A stretch of DNA of 59,329 bases from Chitinophagales bacterium (GTDB lineage: Bacteria; Bacteroidota; Bacteroidia; Chitinophagales; Saprospiraceae): positions 1-59,329 of the forward strand of contig JAKSDI010000069.1 in the NCBI GenBank assembly GCA_022360175.1. Direction: 5' to 3'. Positions 1-10,350 of the stretch are shown in pieces. The notes below the pieces were generated by a model. That model saw nothing but the letters and a program-made list of their open reading frames with translations, had not been told where the DNA came from and searched no databases. Made by a program: the position numbers and the translations under genes. Every line of letters begins with the position of its first letter. Position 1 is the first letter of the stretch.

Positions 1-2160
1 GAGCAGGGCGGCAGTGCCAATGGTTATATGATCTTGGTAGATGGCGGCATAGTGGGCACTTATAGTTATGATGCAAGTGGTACCAATTCTATTAGTATCC
101 AGGTGCCAGGAGATGGCCAGCAACACATTATTACAGTAGAAGATGTAGACGATAATACATGTACCACCGCTACAACAATCACTACTCCAGACTGTAATGC
201 TCCGACTTGTCAGTTGAGTGTTACAGCGAATGAATCAGGAGGTTGTGATGCTTCCAATGAAGTTCCAGTATTGGTAGAAGTAAGTGATGTAGGTGGAGGC
301 GCTTCCGGTTTTTCCTTGAGTGTAGATGGAGTACCATCTGGTACTTACAATTATAGTGGCACCGGTACAACTACAGTGATGGTATCAGTAGCCGGAGATG
401 GCCAGGCTCACACTATAGAAGTGGTAGATTTGGAAGATACAGGATGTAGTGCAATAACAACAATAACAACCACCGATTGTAGCATCCCATGTGTATTAAG
501 TGACTTGACTGCCAGCACGGGGTCATCGGCTATTCATACGGTTGAGGTATTAGACTTTGATTTTTCCCCTGCGAATATCACAATTACCTCAGGGGATATA
601 GTAGAATGGATATGGGTAGGAGCAGTAGATCATACTGCGACATCTGATGCAACCTCTGGCCTGGATAGTTGGGATAGTGGTTTGTTAGGTACCGGCGCGA
701 CTTATCAATCTCCGGTATTAACAGCGGGTGTACATCCTTATTATTGTATACCACATGGTGCCCCGGGCGGAGTTGGTATGGCCGGTACGATTACGGTCCA
801 GGCAAATTGTACAAATGGGATGGTATCTGTAAATCTAAGTTTTAATGAGCAGGGTGGTAGTGCCAATGGATATACAGTATTGGTAGATGGCGGTATAGTG
901 GGCACCTATAGTTATGATGCAAGTGGAAGTAATAATGTATCTGTTAGTGTGGCAGGAGATGGTCAATCCCACACCATTGTAGTACAAGATGTTGATAATG
1001 CAAACTGTAATAGTACAACAACAATCACTACTCCCAATTGCAATGCTCCGACCTGCCAGTTGAGTGTTGCAGCAAGTGAATCAGGAGGTTGTGATTCCTC
1101 CAATGAAGTTCCAGTCTTGGTAGAAGTAAGTGATGTAGGAGGTGGTACTTCTGGTTTTTCCTTGAATGTAGATGGGGTGTCATCTGGTACCTATAATTAC
1201 AGTGGCACTGGCACAACTACAGTAACAATCAATGTCGCCGGAGATGGCCAATCACATACTATTGAAGTGATAGATATAGCAGATGCTACTTGTAGTGCAA
1301 CAACAACGATAACAACCACTGATTGCAGCATCCCATGTGTATTAAGCAACCTGACAGCCAGCACAGGATCATCAGCTATTCATACGGTTGAGGTATTAGA
1401 CTTTGATTTTTCACCTGCGAATATTACGATTACCTCAGGAGATATAGTAGAATGGATATGGGTAGGAGCAGTAGATCATACAGCGACCTCCGATGCAACT
1501 TCTGGCCCAGATAGTTGGGATAGCGGCTTGTTGGGCACCGGTGCAACTTACCAGTCACCAGTTTTAACAGCGGGTGTACATCCATATTATTGTATACCGC
1601 ATGGTGCCCCTGGAGGAGTAGGTATGGCCGGTACGATTACGGTCCAGGCAAATTGTACAAATGGGATGGTATCTGTGAACCTGAGTTTTGAAGAGCAGGG
1701 CGGCAGTGCCAATGGTTATAATATGTTAGTAGATGGCGGCATAGTAGGTACCTATAGTTATGATGCAAGTGGTACCAATTCGATTAGTATCCAGGTGCCA
1801 GGAGATGGCCAGCAACACATTATTACAATAGAAGATGTAGATGATACTACTTGTACCACCGCCACAACAATCACTACCCCAGACTGTAATGCCCCAACTT
1901 GCCAATTAAGTGTTACGGCGAATGAATCAGGAGATTGTGATGCCTCCAATGAGATTCCAGTATTGGTAGAAATAAGTGATATAGGCGGAGGTGCTTCTGG
2001 TTTTTCTTTGACTATAGATGGGGTGCCATCTGGTACTTATAACTACAGTGGTACTGGTACAACTACAGTGACGGTATCAGTAGGCGGAGATGGTCAATCC
2101 CACACCATAGAAGTGGTAGATTTGGAGGATGCAGGATGCAGTGCAACAACAACTATAACA
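1..2160 (+). repeat. 846-bp coding tandem repeat inside the multi-cupredoxin gene
   Basis: The segment encoding EQGGSANGY begins at nt 1, 847 and 1693, exactly 846 bp (282 codons) apart. The first His codons of cupredoxins 1 and 2 (535 and 1381) show the same spacing. Each unit holds two beta-sandwich repeats followed by one cupredoxin. Cupredoxins 1 and 2 are almost identical, while cupredoxin 3 and later ones diverge and the period breaks down (855, 858, 567, 579 and 1143 bp). More units may lie upstream of the window. Confidence 0.9.
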
Positions 2161-5100
2161 ACTACCAATTGTAGTGCCGCTTGTGAGTTGAGCGGATTAG
2201 ATATTCAAATACTAGGTAATGGTAATTATGCCATTCATGAAATAGAAGTAAAAGATTTTGAATTTACACCCAAGGATGTCAATATCGCCTTAGGAGATAC
2301 TATTCGCTGGATATGGACAGGAGCTATTCCTCATACTACAACTTCTGATGTTACTTCTGGTCCTGACAGTTGGGATAGTGGCTTATTAGGGCAGGGTAGT
2401 ATTTTTGATTTTGTTATTAGTACAGAAGGCAGCCATCCGTATTATTGTGTCCCTCATGGAGCGCCTGGAGGCATTGGTATGGCTGGAACAATAGAGGTAT
2501 CCCCTCCATTGCCTCCTTGTTCGGCAGATGGGATGGTGTCACTGAGCATTGTCTTTAATGCAAGTGGTACAGGAGATAATGGCTATGCTGTTTTTGTTGA
2601 TGATCAGATATACGGTTCCTATGCTTATTCTACGAATAATGCAGTTACGATAGATATAATAGGAGATGGTGCTAGTCATACAATCAGAATTTCAGATGTG
2701 GATGACACTAATTGTAGTGTTGAAAGTGTAGTTACAGTACCAGATTGTATGATTACACAAGAGTGTTCACTGAGTATTAATACCAATTTAGATGCAGATT
2801 GTGATGTAGATAATAATGTATTAATTGGTATAGAGATAACTACCAATAATGAAGGAAATAGCGGATTCAATTTATACGTTGATGGAACATTGAACGCTGG
2901 AAGCCCTTACATGTATTCTAATGGTGGTAATACAAATGTTCAAATTCCAGTTAGTGGTAATGGCGATACTCGTACAATAATTGTACAGGATATAGACAAC
3001 CCGACTTGTTCTGATACTAGTATGATTGTAGTGCCACAATGTGGGCCGCCTTGTGAAATTACTAATATCGAAGTAGATACAGGTGCTACTGCTCATTATA
3101 TAGAAGTTAAAGATTATGAATTTGTACCCGCTCAGCTTGATATAACACTTGGAGATACTATCGTATTTTTCTGGACGGGAGTGATCCCACATACTACAAC
3201 TTCCGATATTACTTCTGGTATAGATAGTTGGGATAGTGGCCTGTTAGGACAGGGAGCAGCTTATACTTTAGTGCTCACAGAAATAGGAGATCATCCCTAT
3301 TATTGTATTCCCCACGGTGGTCCTGGAGGCATTGGTATGGCTGGAAATATTACAGTTATACCTGATTGTGAAAATGGTATGGCAAACGTATCTGTTAGTT
3401 TTGAAACGAGTAATGGTAGTCCGGCAGGATATAATGTTTTCCTTGATGGAGTACTGTTGGCAGGACCATTGTCATATACGAACCCTGTGGGGCAGAATAC
3501 CGCTATAATCAGTGTACCTGGTGATAATGCCAGTCATTTATTGACTATTCAGGACTTGGAAGTGCCTTTCTGTGCTGCTACAACTTCTTTTGTTACACCA
3601 GAATGTGCAATAATCTGCCAAATCCAAAACCTTCAATTGGCTACGGGGGCTGATATTGTACATACGGTAGAAGTCCGAGATTATGAATTTGTTCCGATAA
3701 ACCTGGAAGTAGGAGTGGGAGAAACAGTGCATTTCGTTTGGACAGGACAAATTCCCCATACGACTACCTCTGATGCTTCTTCTGGGGTGGATAGCTGGGA
3801 TAGTGGCCTGTTAGGACAAGGTGCCACTTATGACCTCGTTTTACAAACAGAAGGAGATCATCCCTACTACTGTATTCCTCATGGCGGACCAGGTGGAATT
3901 GGTATGGCTGGGCTGATTACCGCAACACCACAATGTGAAAATGACTCTATTAATGTTCAGATAAACTTCAGTGTGACTAATGGAGCAGATAGTGGATATA
4001 ATGTTTTTGTAGATGGAGAATTACTAAGTGGCAGTCCATTTCTATATACTAATCCTATCGGAATGAATACGATGAGCATACTTATAGGAGGAAATGGACA
4101 GCAGCATTTCATAACTGTACAAGATACTGAAACAGGCTTCTGCGCAGCAACTGCATCTATCGTAGTACCAGATTGTTCTCAGGGATGCTCAATAGAGGGT
4201 TTAAATGCTGTATTTGCAGGAGATGTAGAAAATGTCACTCATATCGTTGAGGTTGAAGATTTTGAATTTACTCCCAAAGATCTGGATATTAATCTGGGAG
4301 ATACTGTTCGATTTGTCTGGACAGGAGTGATTCCACATACTACAACTTCTGATGCCACCTCAGGAGTAGATAGCTGGGATAGTGGCTTGCTGGGGCAAGG
4401 AGCTGTGTATGAGTTGGTACTGGAAACTCCGGGGCTTCATCCTTATTACTGTATTCCCCATGGAGCAGCAGGAGGCGTTGGCATGGCAGGTAGTATTAAT
4501 GTAATGGAAAGCAGTGATTGTGAAAACGGACAAGCATTCGCAACGATTAGTTTTAATCATTCATTGAGCAGTGCGTCGGGCTATCATTTATTCTTAGATG
4601 GTAGTTTGTATTCGGGTGGCCCTTTTGCTTATACTACGGATTCCACTGCTATATTAGATATTTCACTGCCAGGAGATGGTGTATCCCATACTTTGATTGT
4701 AGCAGATGCAGAAGAGCCTACTTGTTCAGATACGATTCAGATAATTTCACCAAATTGTAATATGGACTGTAGTCTTTCAGTAGAAGTATTGCAAACTGGA
4801 GATTGTGATGAGAATGGAGTAGTAACATACCAGTTGATAATCAATAATAGTAATAGTGGAGAAGGGCTTGATGTATTACAAAATGGATTATTGTTAGAAG
4901 GTTCTCCATTTACTTATGATCCATCGGGGCAGACTTCAATAGAAGTATCTTTATTGGGTGATGGAAGTGAGTATGTATTCAAATTTATCGATGTAGATAG
5001 TATGAATTGTGTTGCAGAAGTTGCAATTCTTACGCCTGATTGCATACCAGATTGCATGCTTAGTGTGAGTGCAGAACAGACCGGAGTTTGCGATGATGAA

Positions 5101-6921
5101 ATGATGGTAGCTTTTCAATTAGAGATAGCAAGCATTTCAGGCAGTATGGAGGGCGCAAATATCTATTTGGATGGAAATCTTTACCCTGGTAGTCCATACG
5201 AATATACTGGAGATACTACGCTGATAAATTTATTAATTGAAGGAGATGGCTTGCCGCATGAATTAATTGTTGCGGATGCAGCTTCTCCAGTTTGCACCGA
5301 TACCCTAGAATTGCTGGTGCCTGATTGTATGGAGGCTTGTTATATTGAAATGGTACAAATAGAAGAAGGAGGGCCTCAGGTACATATTGTTGATGTATTA
5401 GACTTTGCTTTTGATCCGGTAGATATTACGGCAGAAACAGGTGACCTTATCCGCTGGGAATGGGTAGGAGCGATACCGCATACTGTTACCAGTGATGCTA
5501 CGGTAGGAGCAGATGTCTTTAATAGTGGCTTATTGGGGCAGGGGGCTGTTTTTGAGCATATCATTCAGGAAGAAGGGGCGCATCCTTATTACTGCATTCC
5601 ACACGGAGGCCCTGGAGGCATTGGCATGGCAGGAAATATTTTAGCACTCAATCCATGTGAAGATGGCCTAATCAATCTGGTTGTTACTTTTAATGCAGGT
5701 AATACGGGCATTTCAGGCTATAATGTATGGCTGGATGGAGAGTTGACAGCAGCCAGCCCTTATCCGTATACGATGAATGGAAACAATAGCTTTGAAATAG
5801 AAGTAGCAGGGGATGGCGCATCCCATACTCTACTTATTGCCGATATAGATATGCCTGATTGCATGGTGGAATACGTGTTTGTGACATCTGATTGTGATGA
5901 TCCCTGTTTTGGGTTTGATGCCAATTATGATGTAGATATTGATCATTCCAGCCTTACGGCAAATTTTGTAAGCACCACGGAAACAGCGGTCACCTGGCAC
6001 TGGAATTTTGGAGATGGCAATACTTCAATGGAAGAAAATACTACCCACACTTATACTGTGGAAGGAGAATATGAAGTATGTCTAATCGTAATAGATGGTG
6101 AAGCTTGTACCGATACGATTTGTAGTACTATTTTCATTGGTGCTTATCTATGCGAAGCTGCTTTCTCTTATGAAGGAGAAGGGCTCGGCATACAGTTCAC
6201 AGATGAGTCAGTAACTACAGAAACCATTACCAATTGGTCATGGAAACTGGCTGATGGAACACTCCTTTCCGAAGAACAGCATCCTCTTATTATTTTTGAT
6301 ACCCTGGGCATTTATGAAATATGTTTGACTATTGAAGCTGGAGGTTGTCAAAGGGACACTTGTATGATGCTTGACCTGTCAGATCCATGCCTGGTCTTTG
6401 TACCGGACTTCAGTTTTGACATCGACACTAACACATTGAGTGTACAGTTTACAGATTTGTCTACTGGTGATCCCAATCAATGGTTATGGGGCTTTGGAGA
6501 TGGCAACACGAGCAATGACCAGCATCCGCTTCACTTCTATGAGTCTCCGGGAAGTTATAATGTGTGCTTACTCGTACAAGATACAGAGCTAGGGTGCAAT
6601 GAGGCATTCTGTCAGGTACTGGATATAGGTATAACAGGAATATTTGATCCAACACCTGTCAATCGGCCTTTGAATATTTACCCAAATCCTTCAGAGCAAG
6701 GTCGTTTATCCTGGACAGTGGAAGGAATACAGGAAAAAGATTTTCAACAATTATTAGGAGTGAAAATCTACGATGCAGTAGGGAAAACTATTCTTAATAA
6801 TCGATTGATGGGAGCAGAAAGCTTGTCTGTTCGGGTCGAAATGCCGCTTAGCGTGGGAGTGTATTTCCTGGAGATGCGTTCAGATTACACGGTTTATAGG
6901 GCTAAGTTGATTATACAATAA
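1..6921 (+). CDS. Giant T9SS-exported multi-cupredoxin surface protein (5' end outside window)
   Basis: The reading frame is open from the first base, so the ATG at 28 is internal and the N-terminus lies upstream; 2306 residues are visible. Seven plastocyanin/azurin-like domains start near nt 530, 1376, 2231, 3089, 3656, 4235 and 5378. Each has His in PHTTTSD (or DHTATSD) and a YYCIPHG...GMAG loop giving His-Cys-His-Met, the type-1 copper ligand set. They are separated by about 14 Cys-bounded beta-sandwich repeats (GY.V.VDG ... GDG.SH.I.V.D). Three PKD domains (about nt 5900-6630) and a type A T9SS sorting domain (IYPNPSEQG to the end) follow. It should therefore be exported through the outer membrane and held at the surface or released. 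The stop lies 6 bp before a Cu(I)-type RND pump, so an operon is likely. Copper sequestration or electron transfer is inference. Confidence 0.93.
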   Translation, partial: EQGGSANGYMILVDGGIVGTYSYDASGTNSISIQVPGDGQQHIITVEDVDDNTCTTATTITTPDCNAPTCQLSVTANESGGCDASNEVPVLVEVSDVGGGASGFSLSVDGVPSGTYNYSGTGTTTVMVSVAGDGQAHTIEVVDLEDTGCSAITTITTTDCSIPCVLSDLTASTGSSAIHTVEVLDFDFSPANITITSGDIVEWIWVGAVDHTATSDATSGLDSWDSGLLGTGATYQSPVLTAGVHPYYCIPHGAPGGVGMAGTITVQANCTNGMVSVNLSFNEQGGSANGYTVLVDGGIVGTYSYDASGSNNVSVSVAGDGQSHTIVVQDVDNANCNSTTTITTPNCNAPTCQLSVAASESGGCDSSNEVPVLVEVSDVGGGTSGFSLNVDGVSSGTYNYSGTGTTTVTINVAGDGQSHTIEVIDIADATCSATTTITTTDCSIPCVLSNLTASTGSSAIHTVEVLDFDFSPANITITSGDIVEWIWVGAVDHTATSDATSGPDSWDSGLLGTGATYQSPVLTAGVHPYYCIPHGAPGGVGMAGTITVQANCTNGMVSVNLSFEEQGGSANGYNMLVDGGIVGTYSYDASGTNSISIQVPGDGQQHIITIEDVDDTTCTTATTITTPDCNAPTCQLSVTANESGDCDASNEIPVLVEISDIGGGASGFSLTIDGVPSGTYNYSGTGTTTVTVSVGGDGQSHTIEVVDLEDAGCSATTTITTTNCSAACELSGLDIQILGNGNYAIHEIEVKDFEFTPKDVNIALGDTIRWIWTGAIPHTTTSDVTSGPDSWDSGLLGQGSIFDFVISTEGSHPYYCVPHGAPGGIGMAGTIEVSPPLPPCSADGMVSLSIVFNASGTGDNGYAVFVDDQIYGSYAYSTNNAVTIDIIGDGASHTIRISDVDDTNCSVESVVTVPDCMITQECSLSINTNLDADCDVDNNVLIGIEITTNNEGNSGFNLYVDGTLNAGSPYMYSNGGNTNVQIPVSGNGDTRTIIVQDIDNPTCSDTSMIVVPQCGPPCEITNIEVDTGATAHYIEVKDYEFVPAQLDITLGDTIVFFWTGVIPHTTTSDITSGIDSWDSGLLGQGAAYTLVLTEIGDHPYYCIPHGGPGGIGMAGNITVIPDCENGMANVSVSFETSNGSPAGYNVFLDGVLLAGPLSYTNPVGQNTAIISVPGDNASHLLTIQDLEVPFCAATTSFVTPECAIICQIQNLQLATGADIVHTVEVRDYEFVPINLEVGVGETVHFVWTGQIPHTTTSDASSGVDSWDSGLLGQGATYDLVLQTEGDHPYYCIPHGGPGGIGMAGLITATPQCENDSINVQINFSVTNGADSGYNVFVDGELLSGSPFLYTNPIGMNTMSILIGGNGQQHFITVQDTETGFCAATASIVVPDCSQGCSIEGLNAVFAGDVENVTHIVEVEDFEFTPKDLDINLGDTVRFVWTGVIPHTTTSDATSGVDSWDSGLLGQGAVYELVLETPGLHPYYCIPHGAAGGVGMAGSINVMESSDCENGQAFATISFNHSLSSASGYHLFLDGSLYSGGPFAYTTDSTAILDISLPGDGVSHTLIVADAEEPTCSDTIQIISPNCNMDCSLSVEVLQTGDCDENGVVTYQLIINNSNSGEGLDVLQNGLLLEGSPFTYDPSGQTSIEVSLLGDGSEYVFKFIDVDSMNCVAEVAILTPDCIPDCMLSVSAEQTGVCDDEMMVAFQLEIASISGSMEGANIYLDGNLYPGSPYEYTGDTTLINLLIEGDGLPHELIVADAASPVCTDTLELLVPDCMEACYIEMVQIEEGGPQVHIVDVLDFAFDPVDITAETGDLIRWEWVGAIPHTVTSDATVGADVFNSGLLGQGAVFEHIIQEEGAHPYYCIPHGGPGGIGMAGNILALNPCEDGLINLVVTFNAGNTGISGYNVWLDGELTAASPYPYTMNGNNSFEIEVAGDGASHTLLIADIDMPDCMVEYVFVTSDCDDPCFGFDANYDVDIDHSSLTANFVSTTETAVTWHWNFGDGNTSMEENTTHTYTVEGEYEVCLIVIDGEACTDTICSTIFIGAYLCEAAFSYEGEGLGIQFTDESVTTETITNWSWKLADGTLLSEEQHPLIIFDTLGIYEICLTIEAGGCQRDTCMMLDLSDPCLVFVPDFSFDIDTNTLSVQFTDLSTGDPNQWLWGFGDGNTSNDQHPLHFYESPGSYNVCLLVQDTELGCNEAFCQVLDIGITGIFDPTPVNRPLNIYPNPSEQGRLSWTVEGIQEKDFQQLLGVKIYDAVGKTILNNRLMGAESLSVRVEMPLSVGVYFLEMRSDYTVYRAKLIIQ

Positions 6922-6927
6922 GACTAT

Positions 6928-9900
6928 ATGCTTCGTATTGCCAGATTTATAGCGGAGTATCCTTTGTACAGCTTCATGTTGGGATTGATTATTGCAGCAG
7001 GGGGCTGGTTATTGTCACCATTTAGCGATTGGGCAGGCTTGCTGGGGATGGATACACTAGAGGTAGATGCACTACCGAATATTGGTGACAACCAGCAAAT
7101 TGTATACTGTACCTGGACGGGATATGCTCCAGAGGATGTGGAAGCACAAATTACGTTTCCTCTGACTACTGCACTAATGGGAATTCCTGAGGTGAAGACA
7201 GTGCGATCAAATAGCATGTTTGGCCTGTCGAGTATCTATCTCATTTTTAAAGAGGATGCTGATTTTTACTGGTGTCGATCCAGAGTGGCAGAAAGATTGA
7301 GTACCCTTCCGGAAGGAATCTTGCCGGAGGGAGTACAGCCTCGCCTGGGGCCAGATGCTACTGCTTTGGGACAGGTGTTTTGGTATACTTTGGAAGGAAG
7401 GGATAGCCTCGGAAAAGCAACAGGAGGTTGGACATTGGAAGAGCTGCGTACTATTCAGGATAAGTATGTAAAACCTGCTTTGCAATCTGTTTCAGGAGTA
7501 GCGGAGGTAGCTTCAGTAGGAGGCTTGATAAAAGAATATAGCATACAGCTTGATCCTGTATTAATGCAGCGATTGAAGATACCTTTACCTAAAGTAGTGG
7601 CAGCTCTTTGCAAGAATAATAGGGATGTCGGTGCCAAAACGATGGAGATTAACCGAACAGAATACTTTGTTCGAGGGCTCGGGCGCATTAAGAATGCAGA
7701 GGATATTGAAGCTATTTTCATAGAAGAGGGAAATGCGGGTGTTCCCATTCGAATTGGAGATATTGCAAAAGTTATTGTCAGTTCACAAGATCAATTAGGG
7801 ATACTGGATAAAGGGGGAGCAGAGGTCACCGGCGGTGTTGTTACTATACAATTGGATGCTAATCCCGCTGTAGTTATTCAGGATTTAAAGGAAAAGGTAG
7901 CTATTGCCTCAGAAGGAATGCCCAAACGCTTATTGCTTGATGGCAGGAGTACTACCTTGTCAATTATCCCTTTTTACGATCGGTCAGAATTGATAGAGGA
8001 AAGCAATGCCATGCTAGCGCATACACTTTGGCTGGAAGTTATTATTGCACTAATAATCTTGATCCTTTTTCTCAAGAGATTGGATTTAAGCCTACTCACT
8101 ATTTTGGTGCTGCCCCTGGGAGTGGGATTAGTATTTGGAGTGATGTATCTGTTGGAGGTGAGGGCAAATATAGTGGCTCTTATTGGGATTGCTATTTCGA
8201 TTGGTAGCATGCTTGATATGGCTATTATCTTTCTGGAAAATTTACAACAGCAGGAAGCGCAACACCCTGATAGCAGTTATAGACTATTGGTACAAAAAAC
8301 ACTTCGAATAGTAGGACCTGCTATTATGACCGCAGCACTGACTACTATTATCACTTTTCTCCCGGTTTTTGCTCTGCAAGGGGAAGAAGGGAAGCTTTTT
8401 AAACCTCTGGCATTAACAAAAACCCTGGCTATAGCAGCGGCACTTTTTATTAGTATGCTTGTTTTACCAGGACTTACTGGAGGTTTAATGAAAAAACGAA
8501 AACCCAGAACGCCTTTTATTTTAGACAGAAGTTGGGTGAAACTATTAGTACTGTTATTGCTTGCCATTATGTTGATTTATAGTTGGCATCCTTTCGACCA
8601 TATTCTGGCAGATACTTTATTTGTATTATTTGTTCTTGGTAGTTGTGTGTATGGAAGTCAGTGGGTGGTGCAGCATTATGACCGTTTGTTGCTTTTCTTC
8701 TTTCGATACAGAACTGCTTTTTTAGCGGGTATAGGAGCACTGCTAATTATTAGTGCCTGTCTGCTAAGCCGTGTACCATCTGCTTTTATGCCTGCTTTTG
8801 ATGAAGGTGCTTTTTTGGTTATGCCGAGCACCACTTCTAATTCTGGTGTGAGTGAATGTAAGGAATTGCTTCAGATGTTAGACATGGGGCTGGCAGCTAT
8901 TCCCGAAGTAGCATCGGTAGTGGGAAAAGCAGGAAGAGCAGAAAGTGCTATAGATCCTGCTCCTATGAGTATGTTTGAGGTTCTGGTTAGTTGGAAGCCC
9001 GAATACGGGAATAATGCGAATAGTGAACAAGAACGGCTGTGGCGGGATCATATTAAAACACCAGACGATATTTGGAATGAGATAGTAGCGGTAGTTGCCC
9101 AAATACCAGGATTGAGCATTCCTCCAAAACTGCATCCTATTGAAACCCGTCTGGTCATGTTACAAAGTGGAATGAATGCGCCATTGGGAATAAAAGTACA
9201 AGGAACCAGATTGGAGTCATTAGATACCTTTTCGCAAAGGCTGAAAGTAAGTTTACAGGATATAAAAGGAATTCAACCTTCTACCGTTTTCTCTAGTCAG
9301 TTAATTGCAAAACCTTATCTGGAGATTGTCCCTGATTGGCAGCGTGCTGCTGCTTATGGAGTATCTGTAGATGAAGTGTTGCAATATGTAGAAATGGCTT
9401 TAGGAGAACGGAGTATCAGCCACACCTTGGATCGCAATCAGCGTTTTAGCATAAGCTTAGGGTGGGCAGGTAATTACCAGCAAAGCCCAGAAACAATTGC
9501 GGCTTTACCTATCATCGGAAGGGCAGGACAATCTGTGCCATTGGGAGTCATTGCAGATATAAATTATAGAAAAGGAACTCAAAGCATTAAAAGTGAAGAC
9601 GGCTTTCTGGTTCACTATGTGTTATTTGACAAGGAGGAAGGAAAGTCAACTGCGAAAGTCGTAAAAGAGGCAGAGAAGTATTTACAACAGGAAATAAAAG
9701 AAGGGCATCTGATAGTACCAGAAGGGGTGAGTTACTCCTGGGAGGGAACCTACCAACAGCAACAACGGTCTTTCCGTCGACTTTTTCTGCTAGGAATAAT
9801 AGCCGTTTTATTACTGCTGGCAGTGCTGTATTATCAATTTAAGTCACTTGCATTGAGTGCTATTGTTTTTGTAGGCGTATTGGTTGCTTGTTCAGGAGGG

Positions 9901-10350
9901 ATGTTGGCCTTGTGGTTGTGGAATCAATCATGGTTTCTGAATTTTCCTTTGTTTGGAGACCCTTTACGGGAAATACTTTCTATAGGAAATTTACCAATTA
10001 CCGTTCCGGTATGGATTGGCTTTTTAGCGCTTATAGGCCTGGCAACGGATGATGGAGTGCTTATGGCAACTTATATGGAAAGCAACTATCAGCAGTTGCA
10101 ATCAGATAAAAACAAAATAATAGAAACGATTCAGAAGGCAGGGCGCCAAAGGATAAAAGCGGCAATGATTACTACAGCTACTACTATTTTAGCCTTGCTG
10201 CCAGTATTATCTGCCCAGGATAAAGGAAGTGAATTGATGGCACCTATGGCAGTGCCACTTATTGGAGGAATGTGCTTACAGGTATTGACCATTTTTGTTG
10301 TTCCATTGCTATGGAGCATATGGAAATCAAAACTATTTGATCATGAGTAA
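6928..10350 (+). CDS. cusA: Heavy-metal RND efflux permease, CusA/CzcA family (Cu(I)/Ag(I) type)
   Basis: This inner-membrane proton-driven pump of the HME-RND family has 1140 residues, somewhat longer than E. coli CusA. Family signatures are visible: VDALPNIGDNQ near residue 50, PLTTALMGIPEV, LGPDATALG, and a first large periplasmic loop. Met632 (FLVMPST), Met682 (PAPMSMFE) and Met744 (RLVMLQSG) match the positions of the CusA methionine triad M573/M623/M672, which supports Cu(I)/Ag(I) over Zn/Co. Acidic residues for proton relay are present in TM4 (GSMLDMAI) and TM10 (LATDDGVL). It starts 6 bp after the cupredoxin gene and overlaps the adaptor gene by 8 bp. No CusC-type outer-membrane channel gene is in view; it may lie upstream. 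Confidence 0.93.
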   Translation: MLRIARFIAEYPLYSFMLGLIIAAGGWLLSPFSDWAGLLGMDTLEVDALPNIGDNQQIVYCTWTGYAPEDVEAQITFPLTTALMGIPEVKTVRSNSMFGLSSIYLIFKEDADFYWCRSRVAERLSTLPEGILPEGVQPRLGPDATALGQVFWYTLEGRDSLGKATGGWTLEELRTIQDKYVKPALQSVSGVAEVASVGGLIKEYSIQLDPVLMQRLKIPLPKVVAALCKNNRDVGAKTMEINRTEYFVRGLGRIKNAEDIEAIFIEEGNAGVPIRIGDIAKVIVSSQDQLGILDKGGAEVTGGVVTIQLDANPAVVIQDLKEKVAIASEGMPKRLLLDGRSTTLSIIPFYDRSELIEESNAMLAHTLWLEVIIALIILILFLKRLDLSLLTILVLPLGVGLVFGVMYLLEVRANIVALIGIAISIGSMLDMAIIFLENLQQQEAQHPDSSYRLLVQKTLRIVGPAIMTAALTTIITFLPVFALQGEEGKLFKPLALTKTLAIAAALFISMLVLPGLTGGLMKKRKPRTPFILDRSWVKLLVLLLLAIMLIYSWHPFDHILADTLFVLFVLGSCVYGSQWVVQHYDRLLLFFFRYRTAFLAGIGALLIISACLLSRVPSAFMPAFDEGAFLVMPSTTSNSGVSECKELLQMLDMGLAAIPEVASVVGKAGRAESAIDPAPMSMFEVLVSWKPEYGNNANSEQERLWRDHIKTPDDIWNEIVAVVAQIPGLSIPPKLHPIETRLVMLQSGMNAPLGIKVQGTRLESLDTFSQRLKVSLQDIKGIQPSTVFSSQLIAKPYLEIVPDWQRAAAYGVSVDEVLQYVEMALGERSISHTLDRNQRFSISLGWAGNYQQSPETIAALPIIGRAGQSVPLGVIADINYRKGTQSIKSEDGFLVHYVLFDKEEGKSTAKVVKEAEKYLQQEIKEGHLIVPEGVSYSWEGTYQQQQRSFRRLFLLGIIAVLLLLAVLYYQFKSLALSAIVFVGVLVACSGGMLALWLWNQSWFLNFPLFGDPLREILSIGNLPITVPVWIGFLALIGLATDDGVLMATYMESNYQQLQSDKNKIIETIQKAGRQRIKAAMITTATTILALLPVLSAQDKGSELMAPMAVPLIGGMCLQVLTIFVVPLLWSIWKSKLFDHE

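Noticed and set aside
28-30. ATG at 28 as the true start of the giant gene
   Set aside because: The frame continues upstream to the window edge (EQGGSANGY) and matches the interior of repeats 2 and 3, and there is no signal peptide.
1-6921. Multicopper oxidase interpretation of the cupredoxin chain
   Set aside because: No HCHxxxHxxxM or trinuclear-site HxH motifs were found. Each domain has only a separate type-1-like ligand set, so an oxidase is not supported.
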